A stretch of DNA of 64,000 bases, from assembly GCA_009829735.1 (NCBI GenBank), contig CM020619.1, forward strand, positions 14,825,589 to 14,889,588, given 5' to 3'. Origin of the DNA: Pyropia yezoensis (lineage: Eukaryota > Rhodophyta > Bangiophyceae > Bangiales > Bangiaceae). How positions within the stretch are numbered: position 1 is the stretch's first letter; each line of letters begins with the position of its first letter. Position numbers and translations under genes: made by a program. The notes below the pieces were generated by a model that was not told the DNA's origin, searched no databases, and saw nothing but the letters and a program-made list of their open reading frames with translations. Below are positions 1 through 9,429 of this stretch, one piece after another.

Positions 1-530
1 CGGAGGTGCCTCCGTGCGCACCGCCCATGTTGGCAAGGGTTGGTGAGGGTTACCCGTCACCGGGGAGTACCCCGTAGTCCGTACGTACGGGACGCGACGT
101 CCCGTGCCCTCGCTGACCTGGAGCTGGGTCCCCGCCGGAGCGATGTACGCTACCGTACCTTGCTCATCAATCACCGGCGTAGCCGGTAACAGCAGGTGGC
201 CCTGCTGGTCAACCAGTGGTTCCTTCTCGCCCGTGGGGGCGTACTCGGTGGCCACCAGTACCGGTGCGGCCTTCCGTTCCATCTCGTCTTGCCTCGGTAC
301 CGGTGTAAGATTGAGCTTGCTCCCCTCACCCTTGGGCTTTGAGGCAAGAGCACACTCCGGGTGAAGCACCCGGTAGGCGTCCCCCAGGGACTTGCACATA
401 TGCATCAGTCGACTGAAGTTCGTCCGTGCCGTGTTGGCGCCCCGTGCGGATATCCGCACGTAGTTGGATACTCCTGCGAACAGGATGGCCCGTAGCTCCC
501 CTTCTCCGAGGAGCTTCCCCAGCTCGTAGT

Positions 531-1796
531 CTAGCTCTGAATCCGTCGTCCGAACATCTCCTCATCCTCCCAGCTCTGGGCGGTGGCAGTGCGCAGGGCC
601 CGGTAGTGGTCCTCGCACTTGTCCTCACTGAGGTAACTGCTCAGCAGCTCCTTGAGAATCCCACGGTAATCCATGGGGGTGGCCGCAACCCTCATTCCCG
701 GCATCGGGGACGCCTGCGAAAGGATGCCTCGCACCCGTTCATCAACAAAGAACGGGAGGATCTCCAGGGCCAGCCCCTCGTTAACGAGGGCCTTGTCCGC
801 GGCTGCCTTGAAGCTAGTCAAGAAGCCGATGACTGCCAACGGGCGTCCGTTCGGCCCCCCGAACATAGGGACTCCCTTCATAAGGGTCTGCATAGAGCGG
901 ATCGCCCGATGCGACGTATTACGCATCGATTCCGATACGGTGGTAGAGCGGTCCTCCAAACGATAATGTTCCGGAGTAAGAACCGACCGGAAGACCTCGT
1001 TGACGATCTCCGTGTCAGCGTCCTGGATATCCAGTCGCTTAGCCAGTTGATGAGCAAACTCATCGGACTCCATCCGCTTCAGTAGGCTCGCAGTTACCTG
1101 TGCGGTCATAGCTTCCACCACTGAAGATGGTACTTCAGGCGTCGGCACCTCGGGAACCCGAGTTGCCTGGCCTCTTTCGTCGTGGGGATACTGTGAGAGG
1201 GTACCCCTCCCCCAATAACCGACTCTCCACCGGCGTAAGTATCCGCCGGGTCGTGTCCGCGGAGTCCGCTTCGGGTGCTCCGAGCGTAATCGCTCCGTGT
1301 GACTCCGTTCCAACTCTGCCGACGAGTCGGATCCATACCCCATTGTGTCCGGGGGCTGTCCGGAAGTTGCTGCGCCGGGGTCGACCCCGGTGGACTCCGA
1401 AAGTAGTCCGGCCGGTTCAAACCGTACCGGTGTGGGAGGAACACGACGGAGTCCCGTCGTGTGGCGTGTTGACATCAACACTGCCATTGCGTCCTCCGTC
1501 CGCTCTTGACGAGCGTCGAGTCCGGAAAACCGGGCCTCGATGCGGGCCAATGATGCCATCAGGGAATCCCCTGGTGAAGGAGGCGGCGGAGTGAGGTCGG
1601 TCGATGACAGTTGAGGCGGGCCCCCGCCTCCTGCCGTCCGAGCCGTGCCAAACGTCGATCCGGCACCGGAAAGCATTGGCGTCTCAATGTTGTCGATCGG
1701 GTTCCCGATCCCGGTTCCCGTAGTCACCTCCGGAGTCGGCGTCGACGCCGATCCGTCATCTTGAACGTTCCCCGTCTCTTGGGTAGACATAGTCAC
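531..1796 (-). CDS. gag-like polyprotein of element A
   Basis: A 421-codon frame on the minus strand, directly downstream of the primer-binding site of element A. The first half is Pro/Ser/Thr-rich and low complexity. From about residue 225 on it is helical and capsid-like (for example 'FLTSFKAAADKALVNEGLALEILPF', quoted here only in part: FLTSFKAAADKAL), with the layout of the Retrotrans_gag family. The equivalent stretch in element C's gag reads FLRRFTKACDDNA, which supports the call by position and pattern rather than close identity. It is a fossil coding part, and sequence similar in character continues to the left in other frames. Confidence 0.6.
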   Translation of the reverse strand: MTMSTQETGNVQDDGSASTPTPEVTTGTGIGNPIDNIETPMLSGAGSTFGTARTAGGGGPPQLSSTDLTPPPPSPGDSLMASLARIEARFSGLDARQERTEDAMAVLMSTRHTTGLRRVPPTPVRFEPAGLLSESTGVDPGAATSGQPPDTMGYGSDSSAELERSHTERLRSEHPKRTPRTRPGGYLRRWRVGYWGRGTLSQYPHDERGQATRVPEVPTPEVPSSVVEAMTAQVTASLLKRMESDEFAHQLAKRLDIQDADTEIVNEVFRSVLTPEHYRLEDRSTTVSESMRNTSHRAIRSMQTLMKGVPMFGGPNGRPLAVIGFLTSFKAAADKALVNEGLALEILPFFVDERVRGILSQASPMPGMRVAATPMDYRGILKELLSSYLSEDKCEDHYRALRTATAQSWEDEEMFGRRIQS

Positions 1797-2000
1797 AATC
1801 AGTCAACCGACGTAACAATCACCACAAATAAGAGAGCGAGGGGGTAGATTGGGGAGAGTAACAGTAGATCACAGTCAAAGGTAAAAAACTCATCACAATC
1901 GAACAGGTCGCAACACCACGAGTACAAGAAAAGGACCGGATCCCTATCCGTGTGCCAGGGCCGAAGACGGCGTCACCACACGGGTGACGGAAACCCGTCC

Positions 2001-2015
2001 CCTGCTGCTCCACCA
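2001..2015 (-). other. tRNA primer-binding site of element A
   Basis: On the minus strand this reads TGGTGGAGCAGCAGG, one base inside the LTR edge, starting with the TGG expected to pair with a tRNA 3' CCA end. The primer tRNA would end ...CUGCUCCACCA; I cannot name it. The same site is used by element C. Confidence 0.75.
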
Positions 2016-2016
2016 A

Positions 2017-2379
2017 TGTAGCACAATAGGAATCCGTCGCACGTCCACTCTCAGGGAACACTCACCAAGGGGGATCGGCACCAACGTCACCGGGAGGCCA
2101 AGGTTGCTGTCCTTGGAGCGCAAGCCACGGGACCAAGATGGGAGCCCAAATGGGAGGGGTTTGTTGTTCTTCCCTTGGCCGGCGGTGGATTCACCGCCGG
2201 CCCCCTCGTTATAAACCCTCGGAGACACTACTAACTACCCTCCACCCAAGATGCAAGTCCCTCTGGTCATACGTAACTTATAGATACCGTGACCAGTACG
2301 GACTCTCAAATTGAAAGCCAAGGATTAGAAGTAGCCCCCCTAACATTAGGGTCACAATACGGCCAACCATATTGCTACA
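2017..2379 (-). repeat. 5' LTR of element A (363 bp)
   Basis: Bounded by the 7-bp inverted termini TGTAGCA (2017) and TGCTACA (2379), with the primer-binding site one base outside one end and foreign (element B) sequence at the other. It contains a GC hairpin with 11-bp arms (2177-2187 and 2192-2202, 4-nt loop) next to a TATA-like motif. The second LTR copy is not in the window, so divergence-based age cannot be given. It must be younger than B. Confidence 0.8.
2207..2214 (-). promoter_or_regulatory. TATA-like box in LTR of element A
   Basis: The minus strand reads GTTTATAA here, in the middle of the LTR, where an LTR promoter would lie for leftward transcription. A perfect 11-bp-arm hairpin lies immediately downstream (2177-2202). 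Position and motif are the only support. Confidence 0.35.
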
Positions 2380-2581
2380 AAACGCATCCAACAGCTTGTT
2401 AGGAATGCGAGTAAGAAGTCGGCTACGAACGAAGTGCGTTCACGCCGCGAGGGTGGGGTCTCGACCAGTGGTGGCGGTCGCCACACCCTCGACGGAGGGG
2501 GCGGACACGTCGTCCTCGGACTCGTCGTCGTCCCCTTCGCCCTCAGATTCGGACGCCAAGTCGGCGGGAAACGAATGACCG

Positions 2582-5500
2582 TTGGAGCTGGTCGTCCGAA
2601 GCTCACAACGGCAGCCTCGGCCAAGTGGGCCAAGAGGACGAACCAACCGTGTCGGATACTGCGGCGACCTAAGGGAGTCCGCCCACCTCGGGTGGGACTT
2701 CCCCAAGAACGTAAACCCACGTCGGGTCATCGCGGTGCTGACGGGTGAGAACTTCCAGGTGGCTGGACGGGTGCAACTTGCCCCCGGCCGCGCCTGTTGT
2801 GCCCGTATCGTACTTGATACCGGGTCAGGAGCCTCCTTGATACGCAAGTCGCTATTACCAAAGGGGATGAGGCTCCAACGCTGGAAGTCTAAAGCTGACC
2901 ATCTGATCGATATCAATGGTGGGGTACTTCCCATCGTTGGTGCCGTGACCCTACCAACTCGGTTGGGGACCCATGAGGTCGACGTGACCTATGGTGTAGT
3001 TGAGAATATATCGGTACCCCTGCTTCTGGGTACCCCTTATGTCGTAACACAAGTGCCTTTGATTTGTGGCCCTGAGTACTGGGTCAAGTTGATGAATGGG
3101 GAGACTATCCCCATCCTTGGTAAGGGAAAGTCTGTGGCTCCTGTGACAGTTTCACAGTCGAAGCCTGTTTGTTCTGTGAGGGAAGGGTTTACTGCTACTC
3201 TGCGTTTAGCCCGTAAAGTCACGTTGCCCCCCAACTCGGTGGCGCACGTGGATGTTGTAACTGATTATGCGGGGAACGGGTTGGTGCACCCTAACCCCCG
3301 TCTTGCTCGCAAGCACCAAGTGCATGTTGCCCTGGGCACGATGGACTCCAAAGCCGGAGTCCCGTGGAGGATCCAGGTGATGAACCTGAGCTCGTCGCCC
3401 AAGTTCTTCAAGTCGGGGGCCAAGTTCGGCTATATCGACCAACACGAGGGACCGGTAGTAGCGGTCACCCTCAGCGCGGGCGCAAGTAGCGACCCGAAGT
3501 CCGGAAAGGAGAAGCATCAAGCCAAGTCGGCCGCCTCTCCTCGGCCCCAGGTAAACATGGAGGGTGTTCCACCCAGGTTGAGGGTTCAAGTTGAACGCCT
3601 CTTGGACCAATATCACAAGTTGTGGGATGGTCAATTGGGACTCATGAGAGCTACCCAACACCGGATCGAGTTGAAACCCGGTGCGCCCCCTATACGCCAA
3701 CAACCGTATAGGGGGGGGACCCCGTTCAAGGGCCCTCGTTAAGGAGCAAGTTGCTCGCATGGAGGCCCTCGATGTGATCGAGGCCAGCAACGCCGAGTGG
3801 GCGAGTCCGGTGGTGATCGTCCCCAAAGTTGATGGGACCCCCCGGTTCTGTATCGACTACCGTAAGCTCAACGAGAGCACGGTGAAGGATAGTTATCCCC
3901 TACCTCGGATGGATGACTGTCTGGACTCTCTGGGGGAGGCAAACGTGTTCTCTACCCTGGACTGTAACGCGGGGTACTGGCAAATTCCCATTGCCCCGGA
4001 GGACAGGCATAAAACTACCTTTACCTGTCACTGTGGTACCTACCAGTGCAAGCGCCTACCGTTTGGCCTGTGTAACGCGCCGGCAACTTTCCAGCGCGCT
4101 ATGGACATGATTCTGGCCGGAGTACGGTGGCAGATCTGTCTCGTGTACCTAGACGATATCATTGTGTTCTCCCGAAGTCCGGAGGAACACATTGGCCATC
4201 TTGGCCAGGTGTTCAAGCTACTTGCTGACGCCGGAGTGTCACTGAAGGCGAGTAAGTGCCACCTCTTCACTCAAGAGGTGGAGTACTTGGGACATGTTGT
4301 CCGTCCGGGGCGTCTCAGTGTCAACGAGAAAAACTTGAGGGCCATCCGCAAGGCTCAGTACCCCCGGACCCAGACCCAGATGAGGAGCTTCCTCGGGATG
4401 TGTAACGTGTACCGACGTTTCACTAAGGGCTTCGCCAAAGTGGCGAAGCCGTTGAATGAGTTAGTGAGCTCAACGCTACCGAAGAACCTGCCTCCCCCAA
4501 GTCGGGTGGAGCAGGAATCCTTTGAGACTCTTCGGGACCTTCTGCTGAAGCCCCCTATCCTGGCTATTCCCAGGTTGGGAGGCCACTACATCCTGGATGT
4601 GGACGCTAGCTACGACCAACTTGGTTGTGTGTTGCTTCAGCAACAGCCGGACAAGGAGTACTTGCCGGTGGGATACTTCAGCAAGGGGCTAAACTCGGCC
4701 GAGAAGAACTACGGAGTCACCGAGTTGGAAGGACTCGCAGTGGTATGGGCGGTGACGTCACTTCGTCACTACCTAGAGGGTGAGAAGTTCCTCATCCGCT
4801 GTGACCACCGCGCGTTGCAGTTCATCTTCAAGACGGACTGTACGAACACTCGTCTCAACCGGTGGAGGGTGCGACTTGCACCCTTCAACTTTGATATTGA
4901 GTACCGACCTGGCAGGCAACATGCCCTTGCCGACGGCCTCTCTCGGGTACCTACCGAGGGACTGGACACCACCCCAGTCGATGAGGACATCCCCATCGTG
5001 GGGGTAGTCACGCGCTCGGGTCAGGCGTTGAATCCCGAGGCGCCAGGGAACAAGAAGTACTTGCCCCTGTCCCTGGACGAAGTAGTGAAGGCCCAGGCCG
5101 AGGATCCCTTCTGCAAGTCGCAGAGGGATACCCTGGATACAGTAGCGGAGACGCGGTTCTTCCTGGGAGACGATGGCCTCCTCATGAGGAGGGGGGTATT
5201 CCAGGGGACCGAACAACTTGTCGTCCCCGCATCCCTCAAGGACAGTATCCTTGAGAGGGAGCATAACGCTCCCACGGGTGGACACCTGGGGTCTAGTAAA
5301 CTGTACCAGACCCTGAGGACCAGGTACTACTGGCCGTCCATGGTGGTGGACATCTACAGTTGGGTGGCTGCCTGCACAAGTTGTGCACAGAACCGTCTGA
5401 TGGAACGGCGGCCTACTACGGCTATGCTATTGTTCCCGGCCAAGGAGCCCTTCGCCGCGTTGGCGATGGACATCCTTGGGCCACTGCCAGTGACCGAGGA

Positions 5501-6560
5501 GGGCAACCAGTACCTCCTGGTCATCTGTGACCGCTTCACGAAACTTACGCGAGCGATCCCACTGGCAGAGATCACGGCCATGTCGGTCGTGTCAGCCTTC
5601 CTAGATCACTGGGTTGCCGCGTATGGCATTCCGGATAGTACACTATCGGACAATGGACCGCAATTTGCGTCTGTACTGTTTCAAGGAGTGCTGGATATGT
5701 TGGGGGTTAAGGCAAACTATGCCACCCCCTACCACCCACAAACTAATGGGCAGGTGGAGCGCTTCAACAAAACTATTGTTAGGCAGCTGCGCCATTATGT
5801 GAGTGAGCACGTGAAGACGTGGGACCAATACATTTCTATTCTGACCACTGCCTACAATTCGCAGGTTCACTCATCTACCGGGGAAGTACCCCTCGCTTTT
5901 GTGACCCCCCGTCGCGTGCGGTCTATTGCCGTGCGGCGGCCGCTCCCAACTAGGGAGGATGGTGGCAGTACGCCCACTCCTACTGAGAGTAAGGCGGAGT
6001 TCGCTGCTAGGCTTGAAAACCTCATCCCTAAAGTCAGGGCTGAGATGGACAAAGCACAAAAGCGCTACAAGCGTACCTTTGACAAAAAGGTGCGCAACGC
6101 CAAGCATGTCCCCGAGCAGGGTGACTGGGTATTGGTCCACTCACACACCCCAACTGGGGGTAAGTTGGTGTTCCAGACGAAGGGGCCGTACCAGGTCCTT
6201 CGTACTGATGGGCGGCGCTTCACCATCGAAAGTGACGATGGGGTCCGCACAGTGAACGGACAGGACGTGGTCAAAGTTGCACCACCGCCTGCAGGCGACC
6301 CAGCTTGGGCGCGTGCTTTGAAAACGTGGCGCCTGCCCTCGCTGCCTGCAGCCAAACAGGGCCCGCAGGAGTACGTGTTCGACAAGTTCATCGACCACGG
6401 CTGGGATGAGGATACTGACCGCCTCATGTTGAGGGTGCGTTGGTTTGGCTACAAAGCCAAGGATGATACGTGGGAGTATGTGGAGGACCTTCCTGCTGAG
6501 AAGGTCCGGGCGTACTGTGCCCGGAACGAGATAGACCCTAACAGCCCTCCCTCAACGTGA
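2582..6560 (+). CDS. pol region of element B: protease, RT, RNase H, integrase, chromodomain
   Basis: Domains run in Ty3/gypsy order. The aspartic protease signature VLDTGSGASL lies near 2810; the reverse transcriptase core YLDDIIVFS near 4150; RNase H follows (DVDASYDQLG near 4600, CDHRALQF near 4800). The integrase has an HHCC zinc region (near 5260-5390, CTSCAQNR) and the DDE core (MDILGPLP, SDNGPQF, YHPQTNGQVERFN; about 5470-5770). A C-terminal chromodomain (VRWFGYKAKDDTWEYVEDL, near 6437-6490) places it in the chromoviruses. This is a fossil coding part in more than one frame; programmed shifts between gag and pol are known in the family, and I do not judge whether one applies. Confidence 0.9.
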
Positions 6561-6671
6561 GGGAAGGCCGAGCAACAGTGCCAAGAGAGTGCTTCAAGTC
6601 GAAGTGGTACGCAGAGTGGCTTTAAACTACAGCCCTAACCCTCACACTCTCACAACAAAGGCAGCTGCCAA

Positions 6672-8786
6672 CTAGGCACGCATGCTAGACTCTCCCACTC
6701 CACGGCCCTCGCCCTCACGTGGAGGCGAGCGGCGAGACCCACGCCGATAACGGTCTCCACTCGTTGGAAGGGGCGGCGGCTCCAAGTCGGAACCGTCGCG
6801 CCCCTCACGGTCGCGCAAGTGGCGCCGACCGTGGCTACTCTTCTGCCTGGTCTTGCGCGCAAGTTTGCGACGCAGACGCTGGACAGACTCCGTCTCCGAT
6901 GGGGTAGAGGACTCCGAGACGGAGTAAGACAACTCGTCTTCCGACACGGAGGGAGAGCGCCGCGAGTGACGGCGACGACGGCGAGGAGGCGAGTATGCCC
7001 GGCTCGCACGACGCTTGCCACGCCCAAGTGGGGTTGGCTGGGGCATAATAGCCCCAATGCGAGCCAACTCGGCCGTCATAAACTCCGCCACCGACTCGCA
7101 ACTCGCGGTCGCCACTGCAGTACGAACGCGCTCCTCAAGTTGAGGAGTCTCGGAACTTTGGAGGGTTGCGGTCGACGCGGCCAACCAGGAAATGGTGCGC
7201 ACCAACGTGGTGATCATCATCTCTGAGGTTAGAGGCGTGGGCGGTAACACCAACTTGGGGTATACCGTCAGGAGGGTGGCCCCCAAGTTGGGAGACACCG
7301 GTGTGGATGACTCCACGGCCACGCTGATCGGGATGTTCCCGTGAGGCTGGAAAGGAACAGGAGGAAGCGGAGGGGCACGCCGAGGTGGCGGTACCCGGGT
7401 GTAACTGCGACCCCGACTTGGGGCCCCCGCAGTAGGTTGAGTCATATGGTCATCATATGAGGGCACAGCCATAACTATGGGCTTGTCCGGGGGTGGCGCA
7501 GTGTGACGATCCACCCCCGGGGCATACGGGTAGTCCCCGATGCCCAACCCCTCTCGTAGGACCACACGGCCGTCGTGAAGTTCACGAGCGACCCACACGA
7601 ACTGGCGAAGTGCGCCATCGTCCTTGGGCCCCCGAGTGGGGCGGCGCAACTTGTGCTCAATGCTCTCCCACTCGATAAACTTGTGGAGGCGGAGCATCTC
7701 CTCAAGTAGAGTGAGTTGTCCTGACGAGCACCCCTCAGCAACTAGCTGAGGGGTGAGCTGTTCCAAACCCTGGATGAGCCGGAGGGGGAGATGCCAGAGC
7801 ATCCCCCGCCGCTGAACACATGACACCCAGGTCGACATGACCTCGAGGAGCCACTGGGTGGCCAACATGGCCCACACCAGATGATCAGGGCCAGCCGTCA
7901 ACATGACGGAGCCGAAGTGGTCAAGCAACCGTGGCAACAATGCCGGGAACCCGTAGGGGACCTCAACTTGAGGCCACCACTCGGGCTTCTTCGGGTAGTA
8001 TTGCTCCTTACTGGCAGCAGACTGCTGAGGAAACTCAAGTTGAGCCGAGGTCACCAAGTAGGGACCTCGCCGGAAGTCCTTCTCCATCCGCACATCAAAG
8101 TGATGAGTGTGCGGATCGGCCTCGTGAAGGTACGGGGGGCGAGTTGCCACCGCGTCCCAAGTGAAGGTCGGCAAGTCGCCGGGACCCGGGATAGTTCCCC
8201 CGCGGTCCACCATGGCCTTGGCCCGCTGCACGTCCTCGACCTCCTCGTCGTCCAGGAAGGCAAACTGGTCCGTCCTGAAGCCGGCAGGGAACCCGACCCT
8301 ACGGGGATACTTCTCCCGTAGGCGGTCCCATACCCGACCCATCGCTGCGCCGAGTCGGCCACAGCGAAGAACAGTCAACCCCTCCTCATACAGAGGCCAA
8401 GCGGGGTAAAACCACCGCCCCAAGGCCTCACGCGGGACAACTTGTCCCGCCTCCGGGGGAGATCCTGCCGTCAACCCAAAGCCGGGTGACGCGGGAGTCC
8501 CACCCCCCGGAGCGATCGCGGAGCCCCCGCCGGAAGTCCCGGCAGGCGCTGCACCGTAGGAGGTGTCCTCCATACGCTCATCGAGAGAGTCCGTCTCCAC
8601 TCCCGGAGTCGCCATGGCTCTCCCCAAGTTGGGGAGAGACGTCCTGGCTATCGCGGCACGAGACCCGCCTCGAGTTGAGGGGGACTCGGATCGTGGGTAA
8701 ACGGGTGGCCTCCCCAGCGTGGGGTGGCCCCGTGTAAGGTGAAGGAGAAGTGGTGGTGGTGGTGAGGTGTGAACCGAGGAGAGCAA
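6672..8786 (-). CDS. antisense ORF (aORF) protein of chromovirus element B
   Basis: A long open frame on the strand opposite to pol, lying between pol and the 3' LTR; the same gene is in element C. A start at 8786 gives 704 codons; a start at 8615 (ATG GCG ACT) gives 647 codons and is the more natural one because the preceding stretch is Pro/His-rich. The middle (about residues 115-480) is globular with many Trp/Tyr. A Pro-rich linker follows, then a basic, RS-like C-terminus (RRRRRHSRRS, later RRKLARKTR) that suggests nucleic-acid or nuclear binding. I recognise no family. Antisense extra ORFs between pol and the 3' LTR are known in some plant Ty3/gypsy lineages; their function is unclear. 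It looks whole in this copy. Confidence 0.7.
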   Translation of the reverse strand: MLSSVHTSPPPPLLLHLTRGHPTLGRPPVYPRSESPSTRGGSRAAIARTSLPNLGRAMATPGVETDSLDERMEDTSYGAAPAGTSGGGSAIAPGGGTPASPGFGLTAGSPPEAGQVVPREALGRWFYPAWPLYEEGLTVLRCGRLGAAMGRVWDRLREKYPRRVGFPAGFRTDQFAFLDDEEVEDVQRAKAMVDRGGTIPGPGDLPTFTWDAVATRPPYLHEADPHTHHFDVRMEKDFRRGPYLVTSAQLEFPQQSAASKEQYYPKKPEWWPQVEVPYGFPALLPRLLDHFGSVMLTAGPDHLVWAMLATQWLLEVMSTWVSCVQRRGMLWHLPLRLIQGLEQLTPQLVAEGCSSGQLTLLEEMLRLHKFIEWESIEHKLRRPTRGPKDDGALRQFVWVARELHDGRVVLREGLGIGDYPYAPGVDRHTAPPPDKPIVMAVPSYDDHMTQPTAGAPSRGRSYTRVPPPRRAPPLPPVPFQPHGNIPISVAVESSTPVSPNLGATLLTVYPKLVLPPTPLTSEMMITTLVRTISWLAASTATLQSSETPQLEERVRTAVATASCESVAEFMTAELARIGAIMPQPTPLGRGKRRASRAYSPPRRRRRHSRRSPSVSEDELSYSVSESSTPSETESVQRLRRKLARKTRQKSSHGRRHLRDREGRDGSDLEPPPLPTSGDRYRRGSRRSPPREGEGRGVGESSMRA

Positions 8787-8943
8787 GCTGCCAAGTGGGC
8801 AAGCTTGAGGAGAGGGGCGGCCAACGTGACCGCCTCCACATCCGCGTTACGTACTCAAGGGGGGACAGCAAGTCGCGTCCCCCCCAACGCCGAGACGTGC
8901 GTTTACGCACCCCCTCACAGGGCCGACCGGGTCGGTCGGAACT

Positions 8944-8956
8944 GAGGAGAGGGGAG
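8944..8956 (+). other. polypurine tract of element B
   Basis: GAGGAGAGGGGAG directly abuts the 3' LTR start (TGTGGCA at 8957), as expected for the plus-strand primer of an LTR element. The identical tract borders the 3' LTR of element C. Confidence 0.8.
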
Positions 8957-9424
8957 TGTGGCAGTATTGACCCCCAGGTAGGGGGCAACACGTGCCATGC
9001 AAGGGGCGGCAGGCCACTAGCCTGATCCGTTCCTCCCCCTGCATTTGGGTTCATATTCCCTAAGTTCGGGATAGTTAGCTTAGTAGTAAATCCAACTTGG
9101 ATTTGAGGGTTTTCTGCATTTATCGTCTTGAATTTTCGTGTGGCCCGGTGGGCAGGTGCTGGGGTGGGAGATTCTGAGTGGCGAGATTCTGAGTGGACCC
9201 TGGGGGGATAAGGGGAGGGACAGCGGGGCTTGGCCCTGCGTCCCCGTCCCGACCAAGAAACTGTTGGACCACACACCATCTTCTTGTTTGTCCGTGGGGG
9301 GATTGCCCCACAACAGGGATAGAGTGTGTGCGACTTGCACTTCTTCCGGTTCCCCCGACACGGGAGGCAGCCCTCGCACACCGCCCCAACTTGGGTACTG
9401 TGTGTGCGAGTGGTTTTTGCCACA
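8957..9424 (+). repeat. 3' LTR of element B (468 bp)
   Basis: Starts TGTGGCA after the polypurine tract and ends TGCCACA. By eye it is the reverse complement of the 5' LTR of element C (21478-21945) over its whole 468 bp, with no difference found. Internally it carries a 15-bp tandem duplication (9168-9182 and 9183-9197) and a perfect 8-bp-arm hairpin (9088-9104). It is flanked on the right by CCACG. Confidence 0.92.
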
Positions 9425-9429
9425 CCACG
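9425..9429. other. target-site duplication CCACG at element B's right edge
   Basis: Five bases directly outside the LTR. Their reverse complement, CGTGG, directly follows the LTR of element C at 21946-21950. Five-base duplications are usual for Ty3/gypsy integrases. The pairing implies that these two edges come from one insertion event. Confidence 0.65.

Larger units (their letters stand above)
1..2379 (-). mobile_element. Element A: LTR retrotransposon, 5' part only (continues past left edge)
   Basis: Fossil LTR element on the minus strand. Reading leftwards it shows a 5' LTR (2017-2379), a tRNA primer-binding site just inside it, and a gag-like reading frame (1796 to 531). Anything downstream lies outside the window. 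The LTR ends are the inverted pair TGTAGCA...TGCTACA. At 2379/2380 the sequence switches directly into the gag region of element B, so A is nested in B and is the younger insertion. Its gag resembles that of element C only loosely and its LTR is unrelated, so A is a different family, most likely also Ty3/gypsy. It is partial here, and the coding part appears worn to the left of 531. Confidence 0.8.
2380..9424 (+). mobile_element. Element B: Ty3/gypsy chromovirus, interrupted by element A at its left end
   Basis: Fossil chromodomain-type Ty3/gypsy element on the plus strand. Visible parts in order: the tail of gag (2380-2578, just after the zinc knuckle as judged from the copy in C), pol (2582-6560), an antisense gene (8786-6672), polypurine tract (8944-8956) and 3' LTR (8957-9424). 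Its 5' LTR and most of gag lie left of element A, outside the window. Sequence identity with element C is very high over all shared parts, so both are young. B looks nearly whole apart from the nested insertion, with about one apparent interruption of the pol frame, also present in C. The right flank is CCACG (9425-9429). Confidence 0.9.

Noticed and set aside
9138-9424. Start codon for the large plus-strand gene inside the LTR
   Set aside because: The frame happens to be open through the LTR of element B; the upstream part is LTR sequence, and the true N-terminal half is found elsewhere.
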